A stretch of DNA of 64,000 nucleotides, from NCBI RefSeq assembly GCF_004959775.1, contig NZ_SJZG01000003.1:310001-374000 (forward strand), given 5' to 3'. Below the pieces are notes generated by a model that saw nothing but the letters and a program-made list of their open reading frames with translations, did not search any database and was not told where the DNA came from. Source of the stretch: Agromyces sp. H66. Lineage in GTDB: Bacteria; Actinomycetota; Actinomycetes; Actinomycetales; Microbacteriaceae. The stretch's first letter is position 1. Each line of letters begins with the position of its first letter. Below are positions 17,238 through 25,965 of this stretch, in pieces. The position numbers and the translations under genes were made by a program.

Positions 17238-17692
17238 CCCGCCTCACGCGTCTGCGCGGCCGCCGCGCCGCTCTTCCGGCCGCCGCGATCGCGCTCGGCC
17301 TGACGTTCGGGCTCTCCGCGTGCGGCGCATCGGCCGAGGAGACCGCCGCGGCCCTGCGCACGTCCGTCGTGCAGGTGGCCGATCGCGCTGCAGCGGGCGA
17401 CTACGCCGGCGCCCTCGCCGAGCTCGCGCTCCTCGAACGCGACCTCGCCGCCGCCGTCGATGCCGGTCGCGTCGACACCGAGTGGGAGCAGCGCATCCGC
17501 GCCGCCATGGAGCTCGTACGCGCCGACCTGGAGGCCGCGGAGATCGCGACGACGCCGACCCCCGAGCCCGAGCCGTCACCCGCCGACGACGTCGACCCCG
17601 CCGACCCCGGCGTCGACGCGCCGGGCAACAGCGGCGACGCCCCGGGCAACAGCGACAACAAGGGCAAGGGCAAGGACAAGGGCGACGGCTGA
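17234..17692 (+). CDS. Small lipoprotein paired with the kinase
   Basis: A 152-residue lipoprotein: a signal peptide with lipobox LSAC (Cys about residue 29), a helical domain rich in Ala, Glu and Leu (about 35-95) that could form a short coiled coil, then a Pro/Glu/Asp tail ending in Gly/Asn/Lys-rich low complexity (GNSGDAPGNSDNKGKGKDKG). Its ATG lies inside the last codon of the kinase gene (ATGA). It may be an extracytoplasmic partner or input for the kinase; that is inferred from coupling only. No enzyme motif is visible. Confidence 0.75.
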   Translation: MTRLTRLRGRRAALPAAAIALGLTFGLSACGASAEETAAALRTSVVQVADRAAAGDYAGALAELALLERDLAAAVDAGRVDTEWEQRIRAAMELVRADLEAAEIATTPTPEPEPSPADDVDPADPGVDAPGNSGDAPGNSDNKGKGKDKGDG

Positions 17693-17757
17693 TGGCCGCC
17701 GCGTCGCCGACGACCGGGACCGCCCGCGCCGAGGCATCCGTTGCGTAGTCTCGAAGC

Positions 17758-18573
17758 ATGCCCCGACTGACCGTCCCCGGTGCCGAGCTCGCCTTCGAGA
17801 CCGACGGCCGCGCCTCGGCTCCCACGGTGCTGCTCCTGCCCACGGGCGTGGCGACCATGCGCATGTGGGACCCGCAGGTCGCCGAGCTCGCGACCGGGCA
17901 TTTCGTCGTGCGGATCGATCCACGCGGTTCCGGCGCGACGCGGTACGACGACGCGCCGTACTCCGATCGCGAGGACGTGCGGTCGGTGCTCGACCACCTC
18001 GGCGTGGAGCGGGCGACCGTGGTCGGCGCCGGACGCGGCGGGACGATCGCACTCGACCTCGCGCTGGAATCGCCTCAGCGCGTGTCGGGACTCGTGATCG
18101 TCGGCGGCGGCCCGAGCGGGTACCCCGAGGCCGAGCTCACCCGGGAGGAGCATCGACGCATCGACGAGCTCGACGCGGCCATCGCGGTATCCGACACGGA
18201 GCTCCTGATGCGTCTCGAGTCGGCGCTGTGGGCGGCGGGGCCGCTGCGTCTCGAGAGCAACCTCGATCCCGCATTCGTCGCCCTCGCCCACGAGCTGAAC
18301 GCGCCGAACGCCGTCCACGCCGACCACCCCGCCCGCCCCCGGCCGCTCGAGCCGCCCGCGTACGGCCGGCTCGGCGACGTCCGCGTTCCCTCGCTCGTGG
18401 TGGTCGGCGACTACGACCTCAGCGCGACCCGCGCCCAGTACGAGTACCTGCTCGAGGCGCTGCCGGCGGCGACGGGGTTCCGCTGCCACGAGGCGGCGCA
18501 CCTCGCGAACATCGAGCGACGCGACGAGTTCACGCACGTGCTGCTCGACTGGCTCGGCGAGCACGGCCTGTAG
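17758..18573 (+). CDS. Alpha/beta hydrolase-fold protein lacking the nucleophile
   Basis: A 271-residue alpha/beta hydrolase-fold protein related to haloperoxidase/epoxide-hydrolase-like enzymes. The fold landmarks are present: the oxyanion strand VLLLPTG, DPRGSGAT near residues 54-61, the acid in VVGDYDLS and a terminal His in HEAAHLANIE. The nucleophile elbow, which should read G-x-S-x-G, is GAGRGG at residues 90-95, so Gly replaces Ser at position 92. Hydrolysis by the usual mechanism is therefore unlikely. It may be a binding protein, a cofactor-free enzyme of another kind, or inactive. It appears monocistronic. Confidence 0.82.
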   Translation: MPRLTVPGAELAFETDGRASAPTVLLLPTGVATMRMWDPQVAELATGHFVVRIDPRGSGATRYDDAPYSDREDVRSVLDHLGVERATVVGAGRGGTIALDLALESPQRVSGLVIVGGGPSGYPEAELTREEHRRIDELDAAIAVSDTELLMRLESALWAAGPLRLESNLDPAFVALAHELNAPNAVHADHPARPRPLEPPAYGRLGDVRVPSLVVVGDYDLSATRAQYEYLLEALPAATGFRCHEAAHLANIERRDEFTHVLLDWLGEHGL

Positions 18574-18608
18574 CGGCGGCCGGCGCGGAGCCGGTCGATT
18601 CGACGTGC

Positions 18609-19037
18609 TCAGGTCGCGCTCCCGCGGACGGCCAGGAGTCCGACGATGCTCGTCGGGACGAGCGCGACATGGCAGAGACTCAGGGCCACCGTGCTCGGCG
18701 CATCGAACCCGGCCGGGAAGGTCATCAGGGGAACCGTCGCGAGCGCGAGGACCGGCGCGACGACGAGGGCGACAGGGATCACCCACGGCCATACCCGTGC
18801 GAGCAGCGCGACGGCGGTCATGCCGAGCAGGAGTGGTACGACGGTGAAGCCGACGACCGTGAGCGCGTCCACTTCGGCCGGTCCGTAGGCGGACTCGAAT
18901 CGGAACGAACCTCCGGCGGCTCGCCCGATCGCGAAGATGACGAGGTTGACGACGACGGCGGTGACCACGGTCAGGGCCACGATGGCGACCCGCCCGAGCC
19001 GTCGCGTGTGGGAGCGTGTGCGAGTTTGCTGAACCAT
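18609..19037 (-). CDS. DUF6069-like four-helix membrane protein
   Basis: A 142-residue membrane protein with four hydrophobic helices and the motif NLVIFAIGRAAGGSFRFE after helix 1, the pattern I associate with actinobacterial DUF6069. Function unknown. I chose ATG 19037, which begins MVQQTRTRSHTRRLG; the longer frame to 19169 runs through the promoter and the divergent GNAT start. The ATG lies inside a perfect 16-bp palindrome and at the predicted transcription start, so the transcript may be leaderless and repressor binding would cover the start codon. Confidence 0.75.
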   Translation of the reverse strand: MVQQTRTRSHTRRLGRVAIVALTVVTAVVVNLVIFAIGRAAGGSFRFESAYGPAEVDALTVVGFTVVPLLLGMTAVALLARVWPWVIPVALVVAPVLALATVPLMTFPAGFDAPSTVALSLCHVALVPTSIVGLLAVRGSAT

Positions 19038-19073
19038 ATGGTTCAGTGTATGACACTGAACCGATAAGTTCAA
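19030..19073. promoter_or_regulatory. Operator cluster and promoter before the DUF6069-like gene
   Basis: Perfect palindrome TGAACCATATGGTTCA at 19030-19045; a second site TGAAC-N6-GTTCA at 19057-19072; and a bridging TTCAGTGT-ATG-ACACTGAA at 19042-19060. On the reverse strand TTGAAC (19073-19068), 17 bases, and TACACT (19050-19045) form a promoter. Repeat spacing of 27 bp fits two dimers of a TetR- or MarR-like repressor. No regulator gene is adjacent. Confidence 0.7.
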
Positions 19074-19117
19074 TGATTTGCCGCCGAAGGCCGCTGCGGT
19101 CGTGCGAGCATGGGTCG

Positions 19118-19585
19118 ATGACGACGCCCGACATCCGACTCGTTCCCAAGTCCGACGACGAGACCGCACGGTGGCTCCCCGTGGCCATGGCCGCCTACGA
19201 GCGGGCGCGCATGACGGCTGGCGATTCGCCCGAGCAGGCCGCCGCCGCCCGCCGCGCCTCGCAGGAGCAGTTCTTCCCCGACGGGCGTCTCATCGAGGGC
19301 CATTTCCTGTTCACGATCCTGGCCGACGACGAGGACGCCGGTTGGCTCTGGCTCGGCCCGTCGCCCGAGGGCGCGAGCTGGTGGATCTGGGATGTCGCGG
19401 TGCACGACTCGCATCGCCGGCGCGGCATCGGCCGCGCCGCCATGATCCTCGCCGAGGACATCGCCAGGTCGCAGGGCGCATCCGAGATGCGCCTGAACGT
19501 CTTCGCGTACAACGAGCCCGCGATCCGGCTCTACGACGAGCTCGGATACGAGACCGCGGCGGTGCACAAGCACAAGCGGCTCTGA
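19118..19585 (+). CDS. GNAT N-acetyltransferase
   Basis: A 155-residue GCN5-related acetyltransferase. The acetyl-CoA loop is VHDSHRRRGIGRAAMILAED (the R-x-x-G-x-G/A motif), preceded by the beta-strand WWIWDVAV and followed by MRLNVFAYNEPAIRLYDELG, the usual motif B and C-terminal region. The acceptor is unknown. ATG 19118 is used; the frame is open to 19016 but that includes the operator region. It is divergent from the DUF6069-like gene. Confidence 0.9.
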   Translation: MTTPDIRLVPKSDDETARWLPVAMAAYERARMTAGDSPEQAAAARRASQEQFFPDGRLIEGHFLFTILADDEDAGWLWLGPSPEGASWWIWDVAVHDSHRRRGIGRAAMILAEDIARSQGASEMRLNVFAYNEPAIRLYDELGYETAAVHKHKRL

Positions 19586-19606
19586 GCACGCCGCGGCCGC
19601 ACCGGC

Positions 19607-19648
19607 CGGGTGTTACGTCGCGTGTCGCGGGTGTTACGCCGCGGGTCG
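19607..19648 (+). repeat. Two tandem 21-bp repeats before the ABC importer
   Basis: CGGGTGTTACGTCGCGTGTCG (described by its first 20 bases CGGGTGTTACGTCGCGTGTC) at 19607-19627 is followed directly by a copy at 19628-19648 with three changes. GTGTTAC is kept in both. It lies 77 bp before the importer operon and may be a tandem regulator site or plain duplication. Confidence 0.7.
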
Positions 19649-19724
19649 CGCGCGACTGACACGTCGGCCGCACGTGGGTAGCGTCGGGGCATCCATCCCC
19701 CTGTACGCCCCGCGAGGAGCAGCC

Positions 19725-20606
19725 ATGACGGCGACATCCGTGACCGGCCGCCAGCCGACCGTCCGCGCGGCCGCGCGCGCCGACGCGACCGCCGCCGCGT
19801 CGATCGCCTTCCGCGGGGTCGGCCGTGCCTTCGGGTCGGCCGGCGCGGTTCGGCCCGTGCTGCGGGACCTCGACCTCGACGTCGCCGCGGGCGAGATCCT
19901 CGCCATCCTCGGACCGAGCGGATGCGGCAAGTCGACGCTCCTCCGAATCGCCGGCGGCCTCGACCGTCCGACGAGCGGCGAGGTCGCCGTCGACGGCACG
20001 CCCGTCGCGCACTACGATCGCCGCACGGGTGTCGGGTTCCAGGAGCCGCGCCTGCTGCCCTGGCGCACCATCGCGAAGAACGTCGCGCTCGGCCTGCCGC
20101 GCGGCACGCCGCGGGAGACGGCCCGGGCACAGGTCGCGCGCCTCCTCGAACTCGTGGGACTCGCCGACTTCGCCGGCCATCGTCCGCGCGAGGTCTCGGG
20201 GGGCATGGCCCAGCGTGCGTCGCTCGCCCGGGCGCTGGCGCGCAACCCCGGCGTGCTGCTGCTCGACGAGCCGTTCGGCGCACTCGACGCGCTGACCCGG
20301 CTGAAGATGCAGGACCTGCTGCTCGACGTGCACGCCGCCGAGCCGACCACGGTGCTCCTCGTCACGCACGACGTCGACGAGGCGCTGCAGCTCGCCGACC
20401 GGGTGATCCTGCTCGGCTCGGAGGGCGACGAGCCGGGCGCCGTGATCCGGCAGACCGTCGTCGTGCCCGGCCGCCGCCCACGCGACCGCGGCTCGGCCGA
20501 GCTCGCCGAACTGCGCGGGCGCCTCCTCGACGGCCTCGGCATCGACCGGCACGGCGTCGCGCGCGGCGTCGAGACCACCACCACCATCCCGCACTACCCG
20601 TACTGA
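19725..20606 (+). CDS. Sulfonate/nitrate/taurine-type ABC transporter ATPase
   Basis: A 293-residue ATPase of the SsuB/TauB/NrtD family. Walker A GPSGCGKST, Q-loop GFQEPRLLPW (diagnostic of this subfamily), signature VSGGMAQR, Walker B LLLDEPFGALD and switch VTHDVDEAL are all visible. The start is ATG 19725 with GCGAGGAGC upstream. It is the first gene of a three-gene importer (ATPase, binding lipoprotein, permease) with short gaps. No alkanesulfonate monooxygenase lies nearby, so the substrate is open. Confidence 0.93.
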   Translation: MTATSVTGRQPTVRAAARADATAAASIAFRGVGRAFGSAGAVRPVLRDLDLDVAAGEILAILGPSGCGKSTLLRIAGGLDRPTSGEVAVDGTPVAHYDRRTGVGFQEPRLLPWRTIAKNVALGLPRGTPRETARAQVARLLELVGLADFAGHRPREVSGGMAQRASLARALARNPGVLLLDEPFGALDALTRLKMQDLLLDVHAAEPTTVLLVTHDVDEALQLADRVILLGSEGDEPGAVIRQTVVVPGRRPRDRGSAELAELRGRLLDGLGIDRHGVARGVETTTTIPHYPY

Positions 20607-20653
20607 CGACGCGCCACGGCATCCCGCGTCGCACGACCCACCCAAGGAGCCCC

Positions 20654-21688
20654 ATGTCCCGCACCCCGTTCCTCACGTCCGCGCTCATCGCGGGCGCCGC
20701 CGCCACCGCGCTCCTGCTCTCGGGCTGCGTCGCCGGCGAGGGCCAGGCCGCAGAGCCCGAGCCCGCGGCATCCGGTGCCGCCGCGTCGCTCGAGGGCCAG
20801 ACGCTGAACATCGACTTCGCGACCTACAACCCGCTGAGCCTCATCATCAAGGACCAGGGCTGGCTCGAGGACGCCGGCCTCACCGTGACGTGGGTGCAGT
20901 CGGCGGGCTCGAACAAGGCCAACGAGGCGCTGCGGGCCGGCGCCATCGACGTCGGATCGACGGCGGGCTCGGCGGCCCTGCTCGCGCGCTCGAACGGCTC
21001 GCCGATCCACGTCATCGACATCTACTCGCAGCCCGAGTGGTCGGCGCTCGTCGCGCCGGCGGGTTCGTCGATCGGGTCCGTCGAAGACCTGAAGGGCACG
21101 CAGGTCGCCGCCACCAAGGGCACCGACCCGTACTTCTTCCTCTTGCAGGCACTCGAGGCCGAGGGCCTCTCGCCCGACGACATCGTGCTGCAGAACCTGC
21201 AGCACGCCGACGGCTGGGCGGCCCTGCAGAACGGTTCGGTCGACGCGTGGGCGGGCCTCGACCCGATCATGGCGGGCGCCGAGGAAGAGGGGGCGACGCT
21301 GTTCTTCCGCAATGTCGACTTCAACAGCTACGGCTTCCTGAACGCCACCGAGTCGTTCCTCGCCGAGAAGCCCGACGTCGCGCAGGCCGTCATCGACGCG
21401 TACGAGAGCGCTCGAGCCTGGGCCGCCGAACACCCCGAGGAGACCGCCGAGATCCTCGCCGAGGTCGCCGGCCTCGACCTCGCGGTGGCCACGAAGGTGA
21501 TCACCGAGCGCTCGAACCTCGACGTCGACCCCGTGCCGGGCGCCGCCCAGGTGGAGGTGCTCGAGAAGATCGGTCCGATCTTCGTCGAGCTCGGCGACGT
21601 CGCCACGCAGCAGCAGGTGGATGCGGCGCTCGCCACGCTCATCGACGACGAGTTCGTGAAGCGGGCCGACGCGGCCCGCTTCGAGTAG
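20654..21688 (+). CDS. ABC importer substrate-binding lipoprotein
   Basis: A 344-residue lipoprotein with lipobox LSGC (Cys about residue 25), then an SsuA/NMT1-like two-lobed binding domain: FATYNPLSLIIKDQGWLEDAGL, AGAIDVGSTAGSAALLAR and GSIEDLKG-like SVEDLKGTQVAATKGTDPYFF. The last places an anion-binding loop where sulfonate binders have it. Length fits the family. Start ATG 20654 follows AAGGAGC. It delivers substrate to the permease encoded 11 bases downstream. The ligand may be a sulfonate, but nitrate- and taurine-type anions are equally possible from sequence alone. Confidence 0.92.
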   Translation: MSRTPFLTSALIAGAAATALLLSGCVAGEGQAAEPEPAASGAAASLEGQTLNIDFATYNPLSLIIKDQGWLEDAGLTVTWVQSAGSNKANEALRAGAIDVGSTAGSAALLARSNGSPIHVIDIYSQPEWSALVAPAGSSIGSVEDLKGTQVAATKGTDPYFFLLQALEAEGLSPDDIVLQNLQHADGWAALQNGSVDAWAGLDPIMAGAEEEGATLFFRNVDFNSYGFLNATESFLAEKPDVAQAVIDAYESARAWAAEHPEETAEILAEVAGLDLAVATKVITERSNLDVDPVPGAAQVEVLEKIGPIFVELGDVATQQQVDAALATLIDDEFVKRADAARFE

Positions 21689-21699
21689 GACCACGCCCC

Positions 21700-22623
21700 A
21701 TGTCTCCCGACCGGCCCCACGCGGCGCCCGCCGTCGCCGGCCGGCCCGCCGCGGCGGCCGGATCGCACGGCGGGTCGGGCAATGACGGACGCCGCGCTGC
21801 GGAGGGCACCGGCCCCGCGGCATCCGTCGCCCCTCGATCGCGGGAGCCGCGCAGCCGGCGCCCACTCACCCGGCGGCGCTGGTTCGTCGTGGCGGGCGGT
21901 GCCCTGCTGCCGATCGCGCTGCTCCTCGTCTGGCAGCTCGTGTCGACGAGCGGACTCGTGCCGGTGTCGCAGCTACCGAGCCCCGAGATGGTGTGGCTCG
22001 CGGCGATCGACCTCGCGCAGCGAGGCCTGCTCGGCCAGTACGTGGCGATCTCGACGCAGCGCGTGCTGCTCGGCTTCGCCGCGGGCGCCGCGATCGGCCT
22101 CGCCCTCGGCGCCGTCGTCGGGCTGAGCCGCCTCGGCGACATCCTGCTCGCGCCGACGCTCGGCGCGATCCGCGCGGTGCCGTCGCTCGCGTGGGTGCCG
22201 CTGCTGATCCTGTGGTTCAAGATCGGCGAGGAGTCGAAGATCATCCTCATCGCGATCGGTGCGTTCTTCCCGGTCTACACGATCGTGGCGGCGGCGCTCC
22301 GGCACGTCGACCGCCAGCTCCTCGAGGCCGGCCGCGCGTTCGGCCGGCACGGCATCAGCCTCTTCGCGACGGTACAGCTACCCGCCGTCGTGCCGTCGGC
22401 GCTCTCGGCGCTGCGGCTCGCTCTCGCGCAGTCGTGGCTGTTCCTCGTGGCGGCCGAGCTCATCGCGAGCTCGATGGGCCTCGGGTTCCTCCTCGTCGAC
22501 TCGGGCAACAACGGGCGGATCGACCGGATCTTCCTGGCGATCATCCTGCTCGCCGTGCTCGGCAAGCTCACCGACGCGATCATCGGGCTGTTCGAGCGCC
22601 GGGCCATCCTCCGCTGGGCGTAG
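21700..22623 (+). CDS. ABC importer permease, SsuC/TauC type
   Basis: A 307-residue permease with a long Ala/Pro/Arg-rich cytoplasmic N-terminus (about 60 residues) and five or six transmembrane helices. The EAA-like loop AGRAFGRHGISLFATVQLPA and the family stretch AIRAVPSLAWVPLLILWFKI are clear. ATG 21700 is the first start after the binding-protein stop; a later start near the first helix would remove the odd leader. It ends seven bases before the convergent deacetylase gene. Confidence 0.92.
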   Translation: MSPDRPHAAPAVAGRPAAAAGSHGGSGNDGRRAAEGTGPAASVAPRSREPRSRRPLTRRRWFVVAGGALLPIALLLVWQLVSTSGLVPVSQLPSPEMVWLAAIDLAQRGLLGQYVAISTQRVLLGFAAGAAIGLALGAVVGLSRLGDILLAPTLGAIRAVPSLAWVPLLILWFKIGEESKIILIAIGAFFPVYTIVAAALRHVDRQLLEAGRAFGRHGISLFATVQLPAVVPSALSALRLALAQSWLFLVAAELIASSMGLGFLLVDSGNNGRIDRIFLAIILLAVLGKLTDAIIGLFERRAILRWA

Positions 22624-22629
22624 TCCGGC

Positions 22630-24210
22630 TCAACGCGGGCCGTGCGACACCAGCGTGCCCGAGCCCGGCAGCACCCCGCCGAACTGATCGCTCACCGTCG
22701 CGAGCGTGAAGCCGCGGTCGCGCAGGCCGTCGATGATGCCGGGCACCGCGGCGACGGTCTCCTCGTGCGTGTCGTGCATCAACACGATGCTGCCGCGTGA
22801 CGACCACGAGATCGCGCGCTCGGCCACGACGTCGCTGCCCGGCTCCTGCCAGTCGTCCGTGTCGACGTCCCAGAGAACGATCGGCAGTCCGGCGAGGTCG
22901 CGAACCCGCTGGTCGACGTCACCGTACGGCGGTCGCAGGCTGGTCGCCTGCACTTCGGCCGCCGCCTCGATTCCCTCCTGCGTGCGTTCGATCTCGGCGC
23001 GCACCTCCGGGTCGGGCAGCTTGGTGAGGTACGGGTGGCCCCAGGTGTGGTTGCCGAGCCCGTGCTCCTCCGCGACGAGTCGACCCACGACGTCGGGGTG
23101 GTCCTCGACGTTCACGCCCTGCAGGAAGAACGTCGCCGGCGCCCGGAGATCGCGAAGTGCGTCGATGAGCGCCTCGGTGTGCCTCGAGGGCCCGTCGTCG
23201 AACGTGATCGACACGCAGGCGACGAGTGTGCAGTCCACCCGGTCGGCACCCGTCGGTGCCGTCGCCGGCGCGTAGGGAGCCGCACCCGACACCGCCGCCT
23301 GCACGGCGACCCCGAATGGGCTGAGGAACGGCGCCACGAGGCGGGCAGGCACGAGGACGGCCACGATCCCTCGCCCGCGCCCGTCGGGCGTCGCGATCAG
23401 CGGCACCTGCACGACGATGTCGTCGGCGGTCACGACGGTATCCGCGAGGATCCGGCGCACGCCCTCCGGTGTGAAGCCGGCGAACGGGTCGGCCGACCCC
23501 GCGAGGCCCGCCGAACGCAAACCCTCCGCGAGGAGCGCGAGCACGCGCGCCTCTGCGCCGGGCCGGTACAGCGCGGCGCCGTCGCCGAACTCGCCGGTCG
23601 CGGCATCCGCGTACCAGGTCGCGCGATCGACGGCGGTCGCGGTCGCGCCATCGCGCCGGATCACGACGAGCCGCTCGCCGAGCAGCGTGCCCGTCGCGGT
23701 GACGATCGCGCAGTCGACGGTGAGGCTCGCGCCGACGGGCTCGGTCAGGGGGTGCCGGGCACACGGGGCGCCGACCCCGCCGGGTGCGATGTCGACGCCG
23801 GGGGACCACTCGTGGCCGTGCTCCTCCGCATAGCCGCGGACCATCTCCGCGAATCGCGTGTCGAGCGCATCGCCGAGGACGCTGGCACCCGGCGGCGTCG
23901 CCCAACGCGCGACCACCGTGAACTCGGGCGCGGCCATCGCGGCGAGGCGGGCGACGAGGCCCGGCGCCTCCTCGGGTCCGAGACGTGGCATCGGGTAGCC
24001 GACATCCACTCGCGGCTGCGGCGGCACCTCGGTCGACGACGCCGGCGGGGTGGATGCCGCGGCCGACGCATCGTCGCCGGGCTGCGACGCATCGACCGCG
24101 GGCCGGGCCACCGAGCATCCGACGAGCGCGGCGACCACGGCGGCGCAGGTGAGAGCGAGACCCACGCGGCCGCGGGCCGCCGGTCGTCGACCCCACCGGG
24201 AGCGCGTCAT
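22630..24210 (-). CDS. Polysaccharide deacetylase lipoprotein
   Basis: A 526-residue lipoprotein: signal peptide with lipobox LVGC (Cys about 32), a region of about 250 residues resembling the RsiV/DUF3298-like fold of some surface deacetylases, then a NodB domain (about residues 335-520). NodB motifs: SITFDDGPSRHT (catalytic and metal Asp), GNHTWGHP (metal His pair), LRPPYGD, and LMHDTHEET. It should remove acetyl groups from peptidoglycan or another wall glycan outside the membrane. ATG 24210 is the only good start. Confidence 0.92.
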   Translation of the reverse strand: MTRSRWGRRPAARGRVGLALTCAAVVAALVGCSVARPAVDASQPGDDASAAASTPPASSTEVPPQPRVDVGYPMPRLGPEEAPGLVARLAAMAAPEFTVVARWATPPGASVLGDALDTRFAEMVRGYAEEHGHEWSPGVDIAPGGVGAPCARHPLTEPVGASLTVDCAIVTATGTLLGERLVVIRRDGATATAVDRATWYADAATGEFGDGAALYRPGAEARVLALLAEGLRSAGLAGSADPFAGFTPEGVRRILADTVVTADDIVVQVPLIATPDGRGRGIVAVLVPARLVAPFLSPFGVAVQAAVSGAAPYAPATAPTGADRVDCTLVACVSITFDDGPSRHTEALIDALRDLRAPATFFLQGVNVEDHPDVVGRLVAEEHGLGNHTWGHPYLTKLPDPEVRAEIERTQEGIEAAAEVQATSLRPPYGDVDQRVRDLAGLPIVLWDVDTDDWQEPGSDVVAERAISWSSRGSIVLMHDTHEETVAAVPGIIDGLRDRGFTLATVSDQFGGVLPGSGTLVSHGPR

Positions 24211-24276
24211 TCCGCCACCCTATGTCGAACGGTTCCATGCAGCGCTGGACCCGAGCGCCAGCCCCCGCGCGGCCAC

Positions 24277-25965
24277 TCAGTCCGCCAGCGGCACGACCTC
24301 CACGGCGGCGCCGGGGCCCGCGAGTACGAGCACCCGCTTGCCGCTGACGCCCTCGAGTGCGCCGACGACGGCTGCGGCATCCGACAGCGCATCCGGCGCG
24401 ACCTCCGCGAGCACCCCCGGCTCCGGCACGGCTCGCCGCCAGACGGTGACGGATGCCCCGGTGGCGTCGCGCACGGCGCGTTCGAGCACCTCGGCGTCGC
24501 CGGCCGTGACGAGGACGACGCGGCCGATGCGCCGCTCGGGCACGAGCCCCTCGGCGGCGATCACCGATCGGTCGTGCCGCCAGACGGCGAAGTGGTACCC
24601 GAAGACGAGCGCCGTGGCGACGAGGAGCCCGAGCGGCGCGCGCACGCGATCGATCAGGCTCGCACCCGACGCCTCGACGAGGAAGAACTCGAACAGCCGG
24701 AAGCCGACCACCAGCAGGGCGACGAGCGCCACGACGGCGCTCACGCCGAACACGGCGACGAGGTACACGCGACGGCCGACGTACGCGATCTCGGCCGGTC
24801 CGGGGCGCCTCGTGGGCTTCCAGTTCAGCCACCAGACGGGCCCGCCGACGACGAGGGCGCTGATGCCGCCGAGGAGGAGGGCACGGGTGTCGGATGCCGC
24901 GAGCGGGCTGACGAGTGCCGCGAGGGTGGCGTTCAGCACCACGCCGATCCCCGAGGCGGCCGCCGCGAGACCGACCGCCGACATCACGAGCGTGCTCGCC
25001 CGATGTGTGGCGTCGGAGCGCTCGGCCGCGATCCGGCGGTGGTGGAGCCAGACCACGGCGCCGACGAGGAGGGCCGCGAGCGCGGTCCCGAGCGGGCGGA
25101 GGATCTCGCTCGCCGGGTCGCTCGGGTCGAAGGCGAGGCGGAGTCCCACGTACAGCGCGGTGCCGAGGCCGCCGAGCATCAGGATGCCCGCCCCCATCAC
25201 GCCGACGACGACGAGGGCCACGGCGGCGAGACCGGTGTTCAGGCGCTTCGTGCCGTCTCGGTACCAATGCCACCACCAGATGAGCCCGCCGACCGCCGCC
25301 CAGATGAGCCCCTCGATCACGCTCCGCCACCAGGGTCCGCCCGCGATCGCCTGCGCGGAGACGCCGCGGATGGCCGTGTCGAAGAGCGACCCGAGCGCGT
25401 TCACGGTGCCGCCGACGCCGATCACGAGGCCGTACACCGACCCGGCGACGGCGGGCACCGTGCCGAGCCGCACCGGCCGCCTGACGGGATCCCGCCACAT
25501 CCAGCGGTGCCACATCCAGACGCCGGCCCACGCCACGCCGATGGCGAAGCTGTCGGGGAGCCACCGGCCGTCCACGCCTGCCGTCGCCGTGCTGACCAGC
25601 GCCGTGGCCGCCACGATCAGCGAAACGGTGTACATGACCGACAGATAGAGCCCCCACGCGAGCGAGGTGCGCTCGGATTCCTCGCGGAGCCGGCGCCAGA
25701 CCGCCCACCAGAGCACGGCCGCGAGCGGTCCGCCGATGAGCGAGAAGGCCAGCGACAGCGCGAGTCCGGTGTCGTCTCCGATCGCGAGCCGGTCACCGAG
25801 CCGCAACAGCCGTTCGATGAGGCCCGCGATGCCGATCGCGGCGATGGTGACGAGGGCGAAGAGGATCGTGTAGACGATGAGGCGGCGGACGGTGCCCTGC
25901 GCCGAACCGCCGGCGGCGGGAGCCGGGGCGGAGGCCGGCGGTACCTGGTTCGCCATGGCGGTCAT
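24277..25965 (-). CDS. DUF5671-type multi-helix membrane protein
   Basis: A 562-residue protein with about 12 transmembrane helices arranged as repeats of a four-helix unit, each carrying patterns like WWAVWRRLREESER, WWHWYRDGTKR and VWLHHRRIAAERSD; this is the DUF5671 pattern. The final 110 residues are soluble (VLVTAGDAEVLERAVRDAT onward). Function unknown. ATG 25965 overlaps the upstream stop as ATGA; ATG 25956 has a better ribosome-site distance and is an alternative. The operon partner is the single-pass protein encoded at 25962-26429. Confidence 0.78.
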   Translation of the reverse strand: MTAMANQVPPASAPAPAAGGSAQGTVRRLIVYTILFALVTIAAIGIAGLIERLLRLGDRLAIGDDTGLALSLAFSLIGGPLAAVLWWAVWRRLREESERTSLAWGLYLSVMYTVSLIVAATALVSTATAGVDGRWLPDSFAIGVAWAGVWMWHRWMWRDPVRRPVRLGTVPAVAGSVYGLVIGVGGTVNALGSLFDTAIRGVSAQAIAGGPWWRSVIEGLIWAAVGGLIWWWHWYRDGTKRLNTGLAAVALVVVGVMGAGILMLGGLGTALYVGLRLAFDPSDPASEILRPLGTALAALLVGAVVWLHHRRIAAERSDATHRASTLVMSAVGLAAAASGIGVVLNATLAALVSPLAASDTRALLLGGISALVVGGPVWWLNWKPTRRPGPAEIAYVGRRVYLVAVFGVSAVVALVALLVVGFRLFEFFLVEASGASLIDRVRAPLGLLVATALVFGYHFAVWRHDRSVIAAEGLVPERRIGRVVLVTAGDAEVLERAVRDATGASVTVWRRAVPEPGVLAEVAPDALSDAAAVVGALEGVSGKRVLVLAGPGAAVEVVPLAD

